A DNA stretch of 64,000 nucleotides, from assembly GCF_003086295.3 (NCBI RefSeq), contig NC_092051.1, forward strand, positions 80,112,445 to 80,176,444. The letters run 5' to 3'. The DNA is from Arachis hypogaea. Taxonomy: Eukaryota > Streptophyta > Magnoliopsida > Fabales > Fabaceae. Positions 1-11,947 of this stretch are shown piece after piece (the stretch's first letter is position 1; each line of letters starts with the position of its first letter). The notes under the pieces were generated by a model that was given only the letters and a program-made list of their open reading frames with translations, made no database searches and was not told where the DNA came from. Both the position numbers and the translations under genes were made by a program.

Positions 1-250
1 CAACGTAACGCTACTTTTATGCCTTGGTTTCCCTCTTCGATCCACGGGTCGTTCCCTTTTGAATGCTGCGCCTTGTTTTTTCTTTTGTGAAGCCCGAAAA
101 CGTTGAAAGAGTTAATGTAGCGCTGGCCTTGCTTAGTGTCAAGCCTTCTTTGTAGCGCTCCGTGAAGAATTCCAACGTAGCGCTGCTTTTGCTTTTCTTC
201 ACTAGCGCTTAATGAGAGAGCGCTGCGCTCAATTAGAGAGCGCTACTTCC
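1..250. repeat. Cluster of AGCGCT palindromic words
   Basis: The hexamer AGCGCT, itself a perfect palindrome, recurs many times, usually as GTAGCGCT or GAGAGCGCT, with related TAACGCTAC. Spacing is irregular, so this is a dispersed word cluster rather than a clean tandem repeat. It resembles the palindrome clusters in the other LTRs of this window. Confidence 0.6.
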
Positions 251-284
251 TTTATTGCGCGTTACTCCTTGCTCCCTTGCTTTA

Positions 285-720
285 TATTGCATGCTTTCAT
301 TAAAAGTGTTAATTCGTTAATCGTAGAAGCCAATGCAAGCATGTAATGCATTATCAATTGCTAATTGGCATAATTAATTAAAGCTTCATGCATGCTTTCA
401 TTACATTTAATTAACTATGCCAATGCATTAACGTTGCATTCATCCAATTCTTTCTCAATTAAATGCATGCATGCTTTATTAATTAGTAATGCCATTTAAT
501 GTAAAGCTCATTCATTTCATGCATGCTTTAGTTATTAATTCATGCATGCATAAGGCATAAATAATTAAATGCATGCATGCTTTCATTAATGCCTTGAAAT
601 AATATTACTTGCATGCATCCATTGGCTTTATTAGCCAATTAATTTAGCGTTCACTTTTTGCAACGCCATGGTTTATTGGCTTAAATGCATGCATAAGGCA
701 TTAATGCATGCCATGGCTTC
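285..720. repeat. ATGCATGC-rich low-complexity tract
   Basis: GCATGCATGC and ATGCATGC words recur about ten times in AT-rich sequence, mixed with TTAATTAA-like words. Alternating purine-pyrimidine palindromes of this kind may form cruciform or slipped structures. No ORF or other feature is seen. Confidence 0.55.
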
Positions 721-1000
721 ATGGTCATAGGCCACGCTTTTAAAAGCGTGACCTAAGGCTCCAAAGTGTGCTTCAATTCCAAAATGTGCCCCAAAATTTC
801 TCTTTTTTTCTTTTTAGCTTATTTTGTGCTTTTTTTCTTCTTTTCCTTCTTGTTTCCTACAAAATTTATAAAATCAAAAGATCAAAAAAATATACCAATT
901 AAGCACAAAAGCATTCAATATTTAAGCACAAATCATCAATTTCTTGTATGAAAAATCATAGAAAAATATGACATGATGACATGTCATCAGGAACGGAGAA

Positions 1001-4000
1001 GGAAATGCCAATGATAATGCTGAGGGAAACGACGATAACACGGGAGTAGTTCCGATGACCTTGGCCACGTTCCTCAAGGTTCATCCGCCAACTTTCCAAG
1101 GGTCTACAAATCCTGTTGAAGCGGACCACTAGTTCCAGGCTATGGAGCGTTCTTTACAGGCGCAGCATGTTCCTCTTAATCAATATGTAGAGTTTGCCAC
1201 TTATCAGCTAGTGGGAGAGGCCCAGCCCTGGTGGCAAGCTGAGTGTCGTTTGCTATAGCTTCAAAACGCCGACATTCCATGGGAGGTGTTCCAAATGGCT
1301 TTCTACAAGAAGTATTTTCCTGAGTCTGCAAGGGAAGCGAAGAAAATGGAGCTAATGCAGCTGAAGCAAGGTTCCATCTCTGTGGCTGAGTACACCAACA
1401 AGTTCGAAGAGCTTTGTAGGTTTTCTCGAGTGTGTCAGGGTGACCAGGAGACTTTTGAGAGCTAGAGGTGCATTAAGTACCAAAGGGGTTTGAAGGACAA
1501 TATTATGACTGTTGTGGCTCCTATGGAGATCCGTGTCTTCTCCGACTTGGTGAATAAGGCTAGAGTAGTGGAGGAGTATGCCAAAACCGTGGCGGCATCT
1601 AAGGATTCTCATAGAGGGAGTTCTAGTCATGGGCATGGCAAGTACTTTCATCCGAGGGGACAAAACTTCATGAGAGGAAGATATGTGCCTCAAGGTCAAG
1701 GAGGCTTCAGAAAGAACACACGTGACCAGATTCAGCGTAGCAAAGGGAGAGGAAATCATACTATGAGGTCTTCGGATTTAGCTTGTGATCGTTGTGGACA
1801 TTTTCATCCATATGACTCTTGCAAGATTGGTATAGATGGGTGCTTCAACTGTGGCCTGCCTGGTCATTTTGCGAGGGATTGCACTCGTGAGAGGAATCAT
1901 AATGCGGGCCAGAGTCAGCATCAAGGTCGGGTCTTTGCTGTGAATGCCAAAGATGCTTCTAAGGTGGATCCGTTGATGAGAGGTATATGTCTAATTGGTG
2001 ATAAATCCCTAGTTGCATTATATGATACTGGAGCTTCGCATTCGTTTATTTCGTTTGCTAAAGTAGAGGAATTAGGCCTGAAAGTGTCAGAATTACCTTT
2101 TGATCTGCATGTACATACTCCGCATCAAACAGTTATGACTAGGTCAAGTTGTAGACAAGTAGGTTTCAAGCTTGAGGGTAGAGATTTTGTGCATGATTTG
2201 ATCTGTTTACCAATGGTAGGGCTTGAAATGATTTTGGGGTTTGATTGGTTGTCGAAGAACCAGATTTTGTTGGATTGTTTTGAACGGATAATTCAGTTTG
2301 TGCCAGAAGGAGAAAATGGAGCAGTGGTAGCTACGGGGTATTACCTAAACTCTGTAATGGTGCATTGTAGTGGGGAGGAGTGTCAGGGTTATATTCTGTT
2401 TGCCGCTGATGCATTGGGTGATGCCCAGAACTTGGATCAGATACCGGTGGTTAGAGATTTTCCAGAAGTATTTCCGGAAGATATCCCTGACTTCCCACCT
2501 CAGAGAGAAATTGAATTTGTAATCGAATTGGTGCCGGGAGCTGGGCCAGTGTCGATTGCGTCGTATAGAATGGCTCCGATAGAGCTGACAGAGTTAAAGA
2601 CTCAGTTGGAAGAGCTTCTGAACAAGAGGTTCATTTGGCCGAGTGTATCACCGTGGGGAGCGCCAGTTTTATTGGTGAAGAAGAAAGATGGAGGAATGCC
2701 TTTGTGTATGGATTACAGCCAGTTAAACAAAGTGACAGTGAAGAACAAGTACCCACTGCCAAGGATAGATGACTTGATGGATCAATTGCAAGGAGCTGGA
2801 GTATTTTCCAAGATTGATTTGAGATCTGGTTACCATCATATAAGGGTGAAGGAGGATGATATTCCTAAGACTGCGTTTAGGACACGCTATGGATACTACG
2901 AGTTTGTGGTAATGTCCTTTGGGTTAACGAATGCACCTGCTGTTTTCATGGATTACATGAACAGAGTTTTTCATCCCTTTTTGGACAAATTCGTGATGGT
3001 TTTCATAGATGACATCTTGGTTTACTCTAAGACGGCAAGAGAGCATGAGGAACACTTGAGGATTGTGTTGTAAATCTTGAAGGAGCGGAAGTTGTATGCT
3101 AAGTTGTCAAAGTGTGAGTTCTGGAAGGAGGAAGTAAAGTTCTTAGGCCACATGGTGAGTAAAGGAGGAATAGTTGTAGATCCTTCTAAGGTAGAAGCGG
3201 TGATGAAATAGGAAAGACCGACGACTGTAACAGAAGTCAGGAGCTTTTTGGGTTTATCCGGATATTACCGGAGATTTATTGAAGGATTTTCCCAGATTGC
3301 GCTACCAATGACAAAGTTGACAAGGAAAGAAGTGCCTTTCGTGTGGACGTCGGAGTGCGAAGAGAGTTTTCAGACGTTAAAGCAGAGATTGACTTTAGCA
3401 CCTATTTTGATCTTGCCAGAACCGCATGAACCGTTTGAAGTGTACTGTGACGCTTCCTTTAAGGGTTTGGGTTGTGTGTTGATGCAACACCGGAATGTGG
3501 TGGCTTACGCATCACGTCAGCTGAGACCGCATGAGGTGAATTACCCCACTGATGCCTTGGAATTAGAGGCGATTGTGTTTGCATTGAAGATTTGGAGACA
3601 CCACTTGTATGGACTGAGGTTTAGCGTCTTTTCTGATCATAAGAGTCTCAAGTACAACTTTGATCAGAAGGAGCTAAATATGCGTCAGAGGAGGTGGATG
3701 GAGTTACTGAAATATTATGATTTTGAGCTGAGTTATCATCTTGGAAAGGCGAATGTGGTAGCAGATGCTTTGAGTCGGAAATCTTTAACAATTGCTTGGA
3801 TGAGAATTAAGGAAGAAGAGCTAGTGGATAAGTTTGTAGATCTTAAGCTGGATATTAGTGAAGTTGCCGGGAGAGCTTGTTTCAACCAGCTACAAATCTC
3901 AAGCACGTTTAAATCAGAAATACAAAAGGCTCAACAAGATGAGCAGAAGGTTCAACAACTGTTTCAACCAGTTGGTGATAAGAGGCGCGAAGAATTCACT

Positions 4001-5382
4001 AAGGATGATGAAGGGTTATGGAGATACAAGGGAAGGATTTGCATACCAGATGTAGGAAGTTTGAGGCAAGATTTATTGTCAGAAGCTCACAACAGTGGGT
4101 TTTCTATTCATCCCAGAAGCACGAAGATGTATTATGACATGAAGAAGATGTTCTGGTGGCCAGGGATGAAGGGTGATGTAGCAACAATAGTATCCAAGTG
4201 TTTGACTTGTCAGAAAGTGAAGATAGAGCATTAAAAGCCGTCAGGAATGCTACAACCACTTGAGATTCCTCAGTGGAAGTGGAAAGGAATTGTTATGGAT
4301 TTTGTGATTGGTTTACCAAGGAATAGGTCGGGAGTTGATGCGATTTGGGTGATCGTGGATCGCCTAACCAAATCCGCTCATTTTCTGCCTATTCGAGTGA
4401 ATTGTTCTATGGAAGAGTTAGAAAGATTGTACATCAAGGAGGTAGTAAGATTACATGGTGTGCCGTCGAGCATAGTATTGGACCGTGACCCCCGATTCAC
4501 TTCAAGGTTTTGGGGAGCCTTTCAAAGGGCTTTCGGTACGAAGCTATGTCTCAGTACCGCATATCACCCGCAAACTGATGGACAGTCGGAAAGGACTATT
4601 CAGACGTTGGAGGATATGCTAAGAGCGTGTGTTTTGGATCAACCTGGAAGTTGGGACCGATACATGCCATTAGTGGAGTTTGTGTATAACAACAATTTTC
4701 ATGCAAGCATTGGGATGGCTCCGTATGAGGCCTTGTATGGACGGAAGTGCCAGTTTCTACTTTGTTGGTATGAATCTGGTAAAGCAAGTGTTTCGGGTCC
4801 TGAGGTGATAGCAGAGCCTACTGAGAACATTAAGAAGATTCGTGCATGGATTCTAACTGCTCAGAGTTGCCAGAAGAGTTATGCTGATCAGAGGAGGAAA
4901 CCACTAGAGTTTGAAGTGGGAGAACATGTATTTCTTCGGGTGACACCGAAAACTGGGATCGAAGAGTAATCAAAACCAAGAAGTTAAACCCAAGATACAT
5001 AGGATCGTTTGAGATTTTGAAGAGATTCGGGCCGGTGGCGTATCAAGTCGCTTTGCCACCTCATCTGTCTAACTTGCATGATGTATTCCACATGTCACAG
5101 CTCTGTAAGTACACGTCAGATGTGGCTCAAGTGTTGGAGCCTGAATCGGTCGAGTTGAAAGATAACTTGACTTTCCAAGTAACGCCAGTGAGGATCGATG
5201 ACACTATTGTGAAGAACCTGCGAGGAAAGGATGACCCATTGGTTAAAGTTGGTTGGGAGCGAGCAGGAGTAGAAGAACACATTTGGGAATTGGAGTCTGA
5301 GATGCGAAAGAATTACCTCGAACTTTTCTCAGGTAATTCAAATTTTGAGGGCAAAATTTTTTATTTGGTGGGAAGAATGTAA
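1001..5382 (+). pseudogene. E2 gag-pol polyprotein, degenerate
   Basis: Gag capsid-like sequence runs about 1055-1500. A double zinc knuckle follows: CX2CX3HX4C, then [14 protein letters not shown] at 1841-1882. The protease has DTGAS near 2024. The RT catalytic motif FIDD lies near 3003, and RNase H begins near 3440 (YCDAS). The integrase zinc-binding and DDE core regions span about 4080-4750, with HPQTDGQSER near 4566. A chromodomain-like C-terminus covers about 5190-5325. In-frame stops lie at 1130, 1256, 1463, 3071, 3209 and 4232, and the frame shifts near 4966. Every stop sits where the family normally has Trp or Gln. The last reading frame closes at 5380-5382, inside the LTR. It cannot make a functional polyprotein. 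Confidence 0.9.
5363..5377 (+). other. E2 polypurine tract
   Basis: ATTTGGTGGGAAGAA lies directly before the TG of the 3' LTR. It is the expected plus-strand primer site of an LTR retrotransposon and fixes the left LTR border. Confidence 0.7.
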
Positions 5383-5730
5383 GAACCGCAACTAATCAAC
5401 CGGTTAATTACGTGATTAATTTCCCAAATTAGATTCTAAAGAGTTAGAGAGAGAATTTGAGGATTTAAAGGTGATTTTCAGACTCAGTAGGTCTTTCTGT
5501 GTCAGAAAATGTGCTTTCTACGAAAAAACATGAAAAATCGCGAACCGACAGTTGTACCGGTTGAACCGGTTCAAGTTTCCCCGGTACCGCATGAGAAAAA
5601 GTGAAAACCGGAAAAAACATTAGAAAAATGTTAGAAATGGAAAACCAGGCATTAATTTTAAAGGATTGGCCCGAAGTTGGGCCACACAGGCTAGAAATGC
5701 TAACGGGTTGGACCGGGCCCAAGCCCAACA

Positions 5731-5737
5731 TATAAAA
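5731..5737 (+). promoter_or_regulatory. TATA box of the E2 LTR
   Basis: TATAAAA stands 353 bp into the LTR, the only clear TATA in its first kilobase. Transcription would be expected to start about 30 bp downstream, marking the U3/R border. Confidence 0.55.
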
Positions 5738-6929
5738 GGCTCATTAAATGAACCAACTAGCATCATAACACACTAACAAGCACACACAATCAGAAATTGA
5801 AAGGACGAGTGGAGAAGAGAGTGAGCACTATTCATCTCAATCTTCCAAAGCTCATATCTTGAGCTAGAGAGCTCCGATCGTCGCACCGTTTACGGCTACG
5901 CGTTCCTTGTAAAGATCTCTACAAAACCCATATAAGAAACTGGTAAGAAAAGCTCGAATCCTTCTCAATTTCTCTCCTCAAAATTTCGTGTTTATAGGGT
6001 TTTTGTTTAAATGAGTTTTTGTGATTCTTGGTGTTTAGGTTTGCCCTAATCCTAGCTTAGCCTTGGATTCTTGCTAGTAAATCTGTGGGAGAAGGTAAGA
6101 GCCACTAACTTTTGTGAACTTATGTATAATTGGAACCCTAGGTTGATTTGAGGTGATTTATATGTATATAGTTTGATTATTGTGCCTTTGGGAGCTCTTG
6201 GAACTTGTTTCAGCTTATTGGAGTGGATGTGAAAGCTTGGAATTTAGTTGAAAGCTATTGGGTGATCAATTTGAGTTTTGGTGCATAAAGGGGAATCGGC
6301 CAAGGTATAGTTTCGGTTTCCTCTATGTAGTATATAATATTCATGGACACTTAGGCTAGTGACCTATAGGATAGGTTTGGAAATTGTATGTTGTTGATGA
6401 TTGTTTGTGTTGATGAGGTATAATGTATTGATGTGTCATTGTGATTACATGATGAAGTTAAAATATGATGGATTAGATGCATGAGTATTGTTGATTATGA
6501 ATATGAATCTTGGTTGAGTTGGTGATGAGAATTGGTAATGAGATAATGATGGTTGGTGGACATGTTATGTATATATGATAAATGAAGTTGAGAAGAATGA
6601 AAAGTGAAAGAAATTGTGGTATGATTGGTGTGATATGATACCAAAGGTAAATTCTGATGAGAAAAGGGGGTTTGGAATGTGTATGGTAATAAATTTTGTA
6701 AGTTGTGAAGTTTGGTAAAATTGAGTTTTTGGTGAACTTTGCTCGATCATAACTTTTGCCTCGATTTTCGAAATTGATTGAAATTTATTTATAATTAAAG
6801 ATATATGAAAACTCTTCAAATTGATATAAAATTTGTGAAAATTGGAGTTTTGTAGAGGAAGTTATGATCCTTCAAAGTTGGTGTTAAAAATCTGAGATTC
6901 TGCAAAGTTGCAAAATTTCATGATTTCTG

Positions 6930-7290
6930 ATGTGCGCGGGCGCACATCTTCGTGGGGACGCACACCTTGCAAATATTTCAACCTGTGCGGATGCACACGT
7001 CTGTACGTACGCACAGGTAGGGAAGTGCGTTCTGTTGGCAGCGCCAGCATAGCTTGTGCACGCACACATCTAAGGAAAAACTTTAACCCTTGCGGACGCG
7101 CAGGTCTGTGCGGACGCACACGTCGGGAAGGTCTGTTTGTTGGGGGTGCTGGCACAGGTTGTGCGAGTGCACAAATCCTTGTAAAAATTGACACCTGTGC
7201 GTACGCACACCCTTGTACGGATGAACACATTTCAAAACTCTCAGGAGTGTGCGCAAGCATAGACCCTTGTGCGACCGCACACGTCCTGTT
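6930..7290. repeat. GC-rich palindrome cluster, consensus TGTGCGNNCGCACA
   Basis: About a dozen words of the form TGTGCGNNCGCACA occur in 360 bp, for example TGTGCGTACGCACA near 7196. The arms are kept while the central bases vary. The cluster is CpG-rich inside AT-rich sequence and lies about 1.2 kb downstream of the LTR TATA box, so it would be in the transcribed leader. Confidence 0.75.
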
Positions 7291-8927
7291 TCTCAAAATT
7301 TTATTTGTTTTCAAATATTCTACCTTCCCAACATGGTTGTAGGCTTCTAAAACACCATTTTAAATTTTATGGGCTTAATTTTGAGTATTAGATCATGGGA
7401 TGTAACTTAAGGTTTCTAGAAAACGGTTTTATGATAAATTAGAAAACGGAGGCCTAGGTTTCTGGCGTGCTAAGAATGATTTGACGTTGGGTGGAGGATG
7501 AGTGATATATGAGATAAGGAAAGATAAACTTTTGACCTTGGAAACTGAGTTATGAAAGGGACCGTGGTTGAGATGAGTCGAGGACTCGGATTGAGATGAT
7601 GGATCTCTGTATACTGAAACTGTTTTCTGAAAACCACTGAAATATTATTTTTACTGAGAATATGAGATGCTATGCTCCCGGCAGGGACAGCGGTTGGATC
7701 CCGCCTGTCGAGGTAGCGGCGACGGCGTAAGGGCGGGAGACAGCGTAAGGGCGGTGGTTCATCCCGCTTGCGTTGAGATGTGAGGTCTGTGTCAAGAGTA
7801 TCCCACTCGCATCCCTTCGGACCTATAGAGCGTGCAGCCGCCGGTACCTGGACAGTGATCCGGGCACTATATCTCGGGGGTTCCTATATAAGAAATCCGA
7901 AGGGCGACATCTCCATGGAGATGTGTCGGGTTGGCAGTTGAAACGACAATGTGATATCACAGCCAGTAGGGCAGCCATTCATCATATGCATTTCCTACCT
8001 GTTTGTTTGCTTTGCCGACTTGTAATTGTATGCCTAATTGAATAACATGCCTATTTGCTTACTTGATCTACTTGTCTTGTATGATTTTACTTGTGAATTA
8101 CTTCCATTGTTATTAATTGTGCTTTCTACTGGGATTGAGGAGGTTCGGAAGGCGGTGGCGATAGGATCGCATGGAGGATAGGTTGGTGAAGGCTGTGGGA
8201 CAGCGATGTTTGTTTAGAATTATAAATCCGTTAAGATAGATTACCTGGTTCATTTTATGATGAGGTTTATATTATGCTTGTTTGTCTTATAATGGCTTAA
8301 GCTTGAATCTTGTGATGGATGTGGAGCTTAGGATTGCCTTTGGCATCCCGGGGTCTTATATCCTACATCACTGGCGCTGTTACCATACTGAGAACCTCCG
8401 GTTCTCATACCATATCTTTGTTGTATTTTTCAGATGCAGGTCGCAACCCACCTCGGTGAGTTTCTTTAGATGGTGACAAGAGCGGAGGATCTGGGATTCT
8501 TTTGGAGTCTTTTTGGTTTATCTATTTATACATCTCTCTTTTGTATTTTTGTCTAGCCTAGACGCTTGTATTTGAGAGAACAAACTTGTATAAGCTGTTT
8601 TAAAGCTGTATGGTTCTGTATACCTGTATATGGCTAGCTGGCTTAAACTCTGCGAGTCGAGGCTAGTTTCCTATGATATTATAGATTTATGTTTTGTTGT
8701 ATCTTATCTTTTTCTTGTACCTTAAGCTAGTAGCTTCTTTAGTACGCTATGCACTTTTGAAAACCTGTTTTTGAGCTATATTCTTCATCGGGCTTCTAGA
8801 TTACATTATTTCTTCTATATATTATATGTATGAGCTTAGAACTGTCGTAATCTCTGATTAACCTTTGCTTCACGACGTGAGGTAAGGCTTAGCCTAATTA
8901 GGATGCTACAAGCCCCACGCCTAACCC

Positions 8928-9580
8928 CTCTCACGCGCACGTGCACATGACGCGTACGTGTCCCTGAGCCTGACCGAGCAATCCACGCGCGAGTGTGCTA
9001 GATGCATACGCGTTGATTGCGTTTCTCAGACTCTGGGTATCTGAACCCAAGAGTTATGCGAGTACTGGGCCAACACTGTGCCCTCCGCATGACTCACCCC
9101 ACGCGTGCGCGCACATGACGCGTACGCGTCCCTCTGCTGATCTGCAAATCCACACGTAAGCGTGCATGACGTGTCTGCGTCGATCATGTAACTCCAACTC
9201 TTGGTACATCTCTCTAGAGAGTTACGCAAACATCGCGCGAGCACTGTGCTGGGAGCACAACTCCCACCCACGCGTAAGCGTTCCTGACGCTTACGCGTCA
9301 TGCTGCTTTCCGCCAAATCCACGCGTGTGCGCACCATGTGCGTGCGCGTCAGTATCCCTACAGCCAACTCCTAGTGCCTCGACCAGAGAGTTGTGCAAGG
9401 TTCATGCTGACATTGTGCTACTGGCGCAAATTGCCTCCCACGCGTACGCGCACATGTCGTGTAGGCGTCCCCTCTTCTTCTTCTGCCCACGCATACGCGT
9501 AAGAGACGCTTACGCGTCCATGCTTCTTCCTGCTCATCCACGCGTACACGTGGATGGCGCGCACGCATCGATCTTGCGAC
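8928..9580. repeat. CACGCGTACGCG palindrome cluster in the E3 spacer
   Basis: Words such as CACGCGTACGCG and GACGCTTACGCGTC recur roughly every 30-60 bp, often as facing pairs around ATG or AAG. This is the same position (before ORF2) where E4 has its own cluster. Several overlapping ORFs cross the zone on both strands; they reflect its GC-rich composition and are not supported as genes. Confidence 0.75.
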
Positions 9581-9599
9581 GTCACTTACCTGAAGCGCG

Positions 9600-10470
9600 C
9601 CTATTTTCAAATTTTCTCCCTTCTTCTTCTCCTATTCCACTCTTCTCCTTCTATTTTCATCTTCCCTTCTTCTCTATCCACTACAACCTCCCTCTCTCAG
9701 CCCCTTCCCCCGGCAGCCCTTACCACTGGTGACAACCACTCCCGGCGGTCCCACACTCTTCTCTCTCCTTTCTTTTTCCCATTCCTCTTCCCCCTTCTTC
9801 CCTTGCATTCTACATCACTTTCTTCCCACTTTCAAGGTACTACTCACCTTTCTTCCTCTTTGATTTGTTTTAATTTTTCTCTCTTTGGTTGCATTTCTTT
9901 GCATTCCTTCTTAGTTAGACTCTCATTCATGTATTCTTGTTTATTTGTTTGCTTCTTTTTCTATTTGCTATGGGTGTTAAGGGCGGAGCTCTCTCTTGCA
10001 TTAGTGGGTTATTTTACTATGTTTTGATTTCTTCGTGATATATGGTGCTATATGATGATTGATAATTCCTTGTGGGATGCTACATCGTCACATTTCCTCC
10101 ACTTGCTTATTGCTTTGAACTTGCACACCAAGTGTTTGATGAATGGCACCTATGAGTTCTTGTTTCAAAGTTGACATAATGCTTTCAACTTAGTGCCCGT
10201 TCTCATTCACTTGCTTGTTCCTATGTGCATTGATCCTATTGTTCTTCATGTTTCCCATTCATATACTCACCCCTTATGACTTGCTTCTTATTATTGATGC
10301 TTGAATATATACTTCTCATGCCTTTTATTTGCATGCTTATACCCCTCTTGCATCACATGCTAGTGACTTGCCCATTGTTCCATTGTTGTCATGCTTATAC
10401 CCCTTTTATTTACATCTTGCATAATATTATCCATGTATTATTTCTTTGAGTTTAATGTATGCTCTTCCCT
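9600..10470 (+). other. E3 pyrimidine-rich leader before ORF2
   Basis: TC-rich and T-rich sequence without a supported gene. Its content, ending in a polypyrimidine tract and AG, resembles a plant intron. E4 has the same type of tract at 29880-30640. I infer an intronic role for a spliced ORF2 mRNA. Confidence 0.5.
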
Positions 10471-10481
10471 CCCTTTTTAGG
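10468..10481 (+). promoter_or_regulatory. Candidate 3' splice site before E3 ORF2
   Basis: A pyrimidine run ends in TTTTTAG followed by G and the ATG of ORF2 at 10482. E4 has the equivalent TTCTTTCAG-G-ATG. A splice acceptor one base before the start codon in two families suggests ORF2 is read from a spliced subgenomic RNA. Confidence 0.5.
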
Positions 10482-11527
10482 ATGGCCATCACAAAGGATA
10501 AGGGAAAGGTACTGAAGAAGCCGCTTACCAAGAAGGCACCTCAAAGATCCACCACCATGGCGCACCAAGAACCAAAGGCCAAGCCCCTCCTCAAGAAGGC
10601 AAGGAGCATCATTAATGTTGATGAACAAGAGAAGGAAAACCCTGCGAGGGACTCAACTAAGTTTCCCAACCATTACTCTGAGCTCATGTTCCCCATTGTG
10701 ACTGAAAGGAACTATCACCCTGAACTTCTTCTCGCCCCTCTGGCCCACCTTGTTCAGTCTGTGATACCCCGCATCGAGCAGCGACAGTGGGGTTTCTCAT
10801 CAGAAGACCGTAGGAGGCCAACTTGTCATGGGTGATGGAGTTTTACTCCAACTACCACTCACCTTCTCTCACATCAGTCTTCGTGCGTCGAAAGCAAGTC
10901 CCCATCTCGGAGGAAGCCATTCAAGGAGTACTTAAGACCGGACCATTGGCGGATGGGATAGACGCTTATCAAGAGGTCTTGAAGCAGCATTGTGAATATG
11001 GTTTCGATTGGGATGCCATTCTCCGGGTCATCGCCGAACCGGAAGTGTTTTGGATCCGAGGGAGAATGAGACCCCGACCCAAGGGCATTGATGCACGTTT
11101 TCTCACTGCGGAGGCCCAGGCATGGGCCCAAATTTTATCCCATTATGTGCTTCCAAGCACCCACGGGTCATCTATCACCGCGGAGCTAGCCCTATTAGTT
11201 TGGTGCATACTTCCAGAGAAACCGGTCAATGTCCCTCTTCTCATTCGACATGCCATGGGTCGTGTCCATGCTAGAGGAAACCTACCCTTCCCCGCTTTGG
11301 TGACTGAGTTAGTTGCTGTTGCTGGTGTCCCTCGGGAGATTAAGGATCGAAAGGCACTAATTCCGATGGATGGCGAAAAGGGTGTCTGGCTGGCGTTAAA
11401 CGCCAGAAAGGGGGCATCAGCCTGGCGTTTAATGCCAGAAAAGGCAGCAGAGTTGGTGTTAAATGCCAGAAATGGCACACAGAGGGCGTTTAAATGCCAG
11501 AAAGGTGCAGGGACCAGAATTCCTTGA
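10482..11527 (+). pseudogene. E3 ORF2 (plant retrotransposon extra ORF), frameshifted
   Basis: The product aligns by eye with E4 ORF2: a Lys-rich N-terminus, then shared blocks such as ERNYHPELL, RQWGFS, EFYSNY, VFVRRKQVPI, SHYVLPSTH and LVWCIL. These match what is often annotated as a putative plant transposon protein domain in the env position of Athila elements; its function is unknown and I see no membrane segment. The reading frame breaks near 10815 (frame of 10482 before, frame of 10823 after). The second part runs into the CTGGCGTTAAACGCCAG palindromes from about 11385, where the translation becomes repetitive and loses similarity to E4. The Met at 10482 is chosen from the splice-site context and E4 alignment. 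Confidence 0.75.
11385..11515. repeat. CTGGCGTTAAACGCCAG palindromes inside E3 ORF2
   Basis: Four copies of a palindromic word occur in 130 bp: CTGGCGTTAAACGCCAG first, then diverged CTGGCGTTTAATGCCAG-like versions. The same word occurs in this element's LTR at 13838-13950, so the motif is shared between the internal region and the LTR. Confidence 0.8.
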
Positions 11528-11747
11528 CACCTCAGGATCTGTGAACCCCATAGGATCCCCACCTATCCCAACTCACTCTCTCTCCTTTTTACACCATTCC
11601 ATAACACTCTTCTCCAAAATAACCTCCACCAATCACCTTCGTTTCTCCTCAAAACCATCATACAACCCACCTACCCCACCCATTCAAATTCAAACCATCT
11701 CCCTCCTAAACCCAACCCCTATTACAAGAATTCCCTCTCACTTACCC

Positions 11748-11780
11748 TATAAATACCCCCTCCTTACTCCTCCACTTTCA
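11748..11780 (+). promoter_or_regulatory. Candidate internal promoter in E3
   Basis: CTATAAATA (11748-11756) is followed about 30 bp later by a pyrimidine/CA-rich stretch of the type common at plant start sites (TTTCACACATCAC). It lies about 190 bp upstream of a small ORF. Inference from sequence form only. Confidence 0.35.
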
Positions 11781-11896
11781 CACATCACAAACACTTCATA
11801 ACCCCCCTTGGCCGAACCATTCATACCCTTCCATATCCTCCATTTCTTCTTCTTCTACTCCCTTCTTTCTTATTTTGCTTGAGGATGAGAAAACCT

Positions 11897-11913
11897 CTTA
11901 AGTTTGGTGTGGG
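11897..11913 (+). other. Internal copy of the E3 polypurine-tract motif
   Basis: CTTAAGTTTGGTGTGGG matches the LTR-adjacent tract TTAAGTTTGGTGTTG at 13450-13464, and both are preceded by a similar GAGGAT/GGGGACA context. It lies 1.55 kb upstream of the true tract. Confidence 0.6.
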
Positions 11914-11947
11914 AAAAAGCTTTGCTTTTTGTTTTCTATAATGACTA

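Larger units (their letters stand above)
1..989 (-). mobile_element. E1: outer end of an LTR (partial, cut by window edge)
   Basis: No coding sequence is supported here. Read on the minus strand, the segment begins TGATGACATGTCATCA at 989, a TG start typical of long LTRs, exactly where recognisable E2 gag sequence stops. That fits an LTR element inserted into E2 with its other end outside the window. If so, GGAAC (990-994) would be one copy of the target duplication. The sequence is AT-rich with poly-pyrimidine tracts around 800-870. It holds a perfect 18-bp palindrome at 733-750 (CACGCTTTTAAAAGCGTG) and two zones of short self-complementary words listed separately. No partner LTR, PBS or PPT is visible, so the element type is inferred from the end sequence and position only. 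Confidence 0.45.
990..8910 (+). mobile_element. E2: Ty3/gypsy chromovirus (Tekay/Del type), 5'-truncated
   Basis: Gag, protease, RT, RNase H, integrase and a C-terminal chromodomain occur in that order, followed by a polypurine tract and one long terminal repeat. That order plus the chromodomain defines chromoviruses; the long LTR starting TGTAAGAACC and ending GCTACA suits the Tekay/Del branch. There is no 5' LTR or PBS: the element starts abruptly in gag at the E1 junction. The 3' neighbour is E3 internal sequence, so E2 probably inserted into E3; AGCCC at 8911-8915 would be the right-hand target duplication. The coding region is dead, with at least six in-frame stops and a frameshift. Confidence 0.85.
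5378..8910 (+). repeat. E2 3' LTR (about 3.5 kb)
   Basis: It starts TGTAAGAACC after the polypurine tract and ends GGATGCTACA before unrelated sequence, giving matched TGT/ACA ends. It carries a TATA box near its start (5731) and a zone of GC-rich palindromes (6930-7290). No partner LTR is in the window, so the borders rest on end motifs and the change of sequence at 8911. No gene is supported within it; the short ORFs at 6565-8476 have no recognisable content. Confidence 0.7.

Noticed and set aside
9026..9732. Overlapping ORFs on both strands in the CACGCG zone, and similar ones at 6862-7342, 22327-22753 and 29297-29872
   Set aside because: GC-rich palindromic sequence lacks stops on both strands; translations have no family features.
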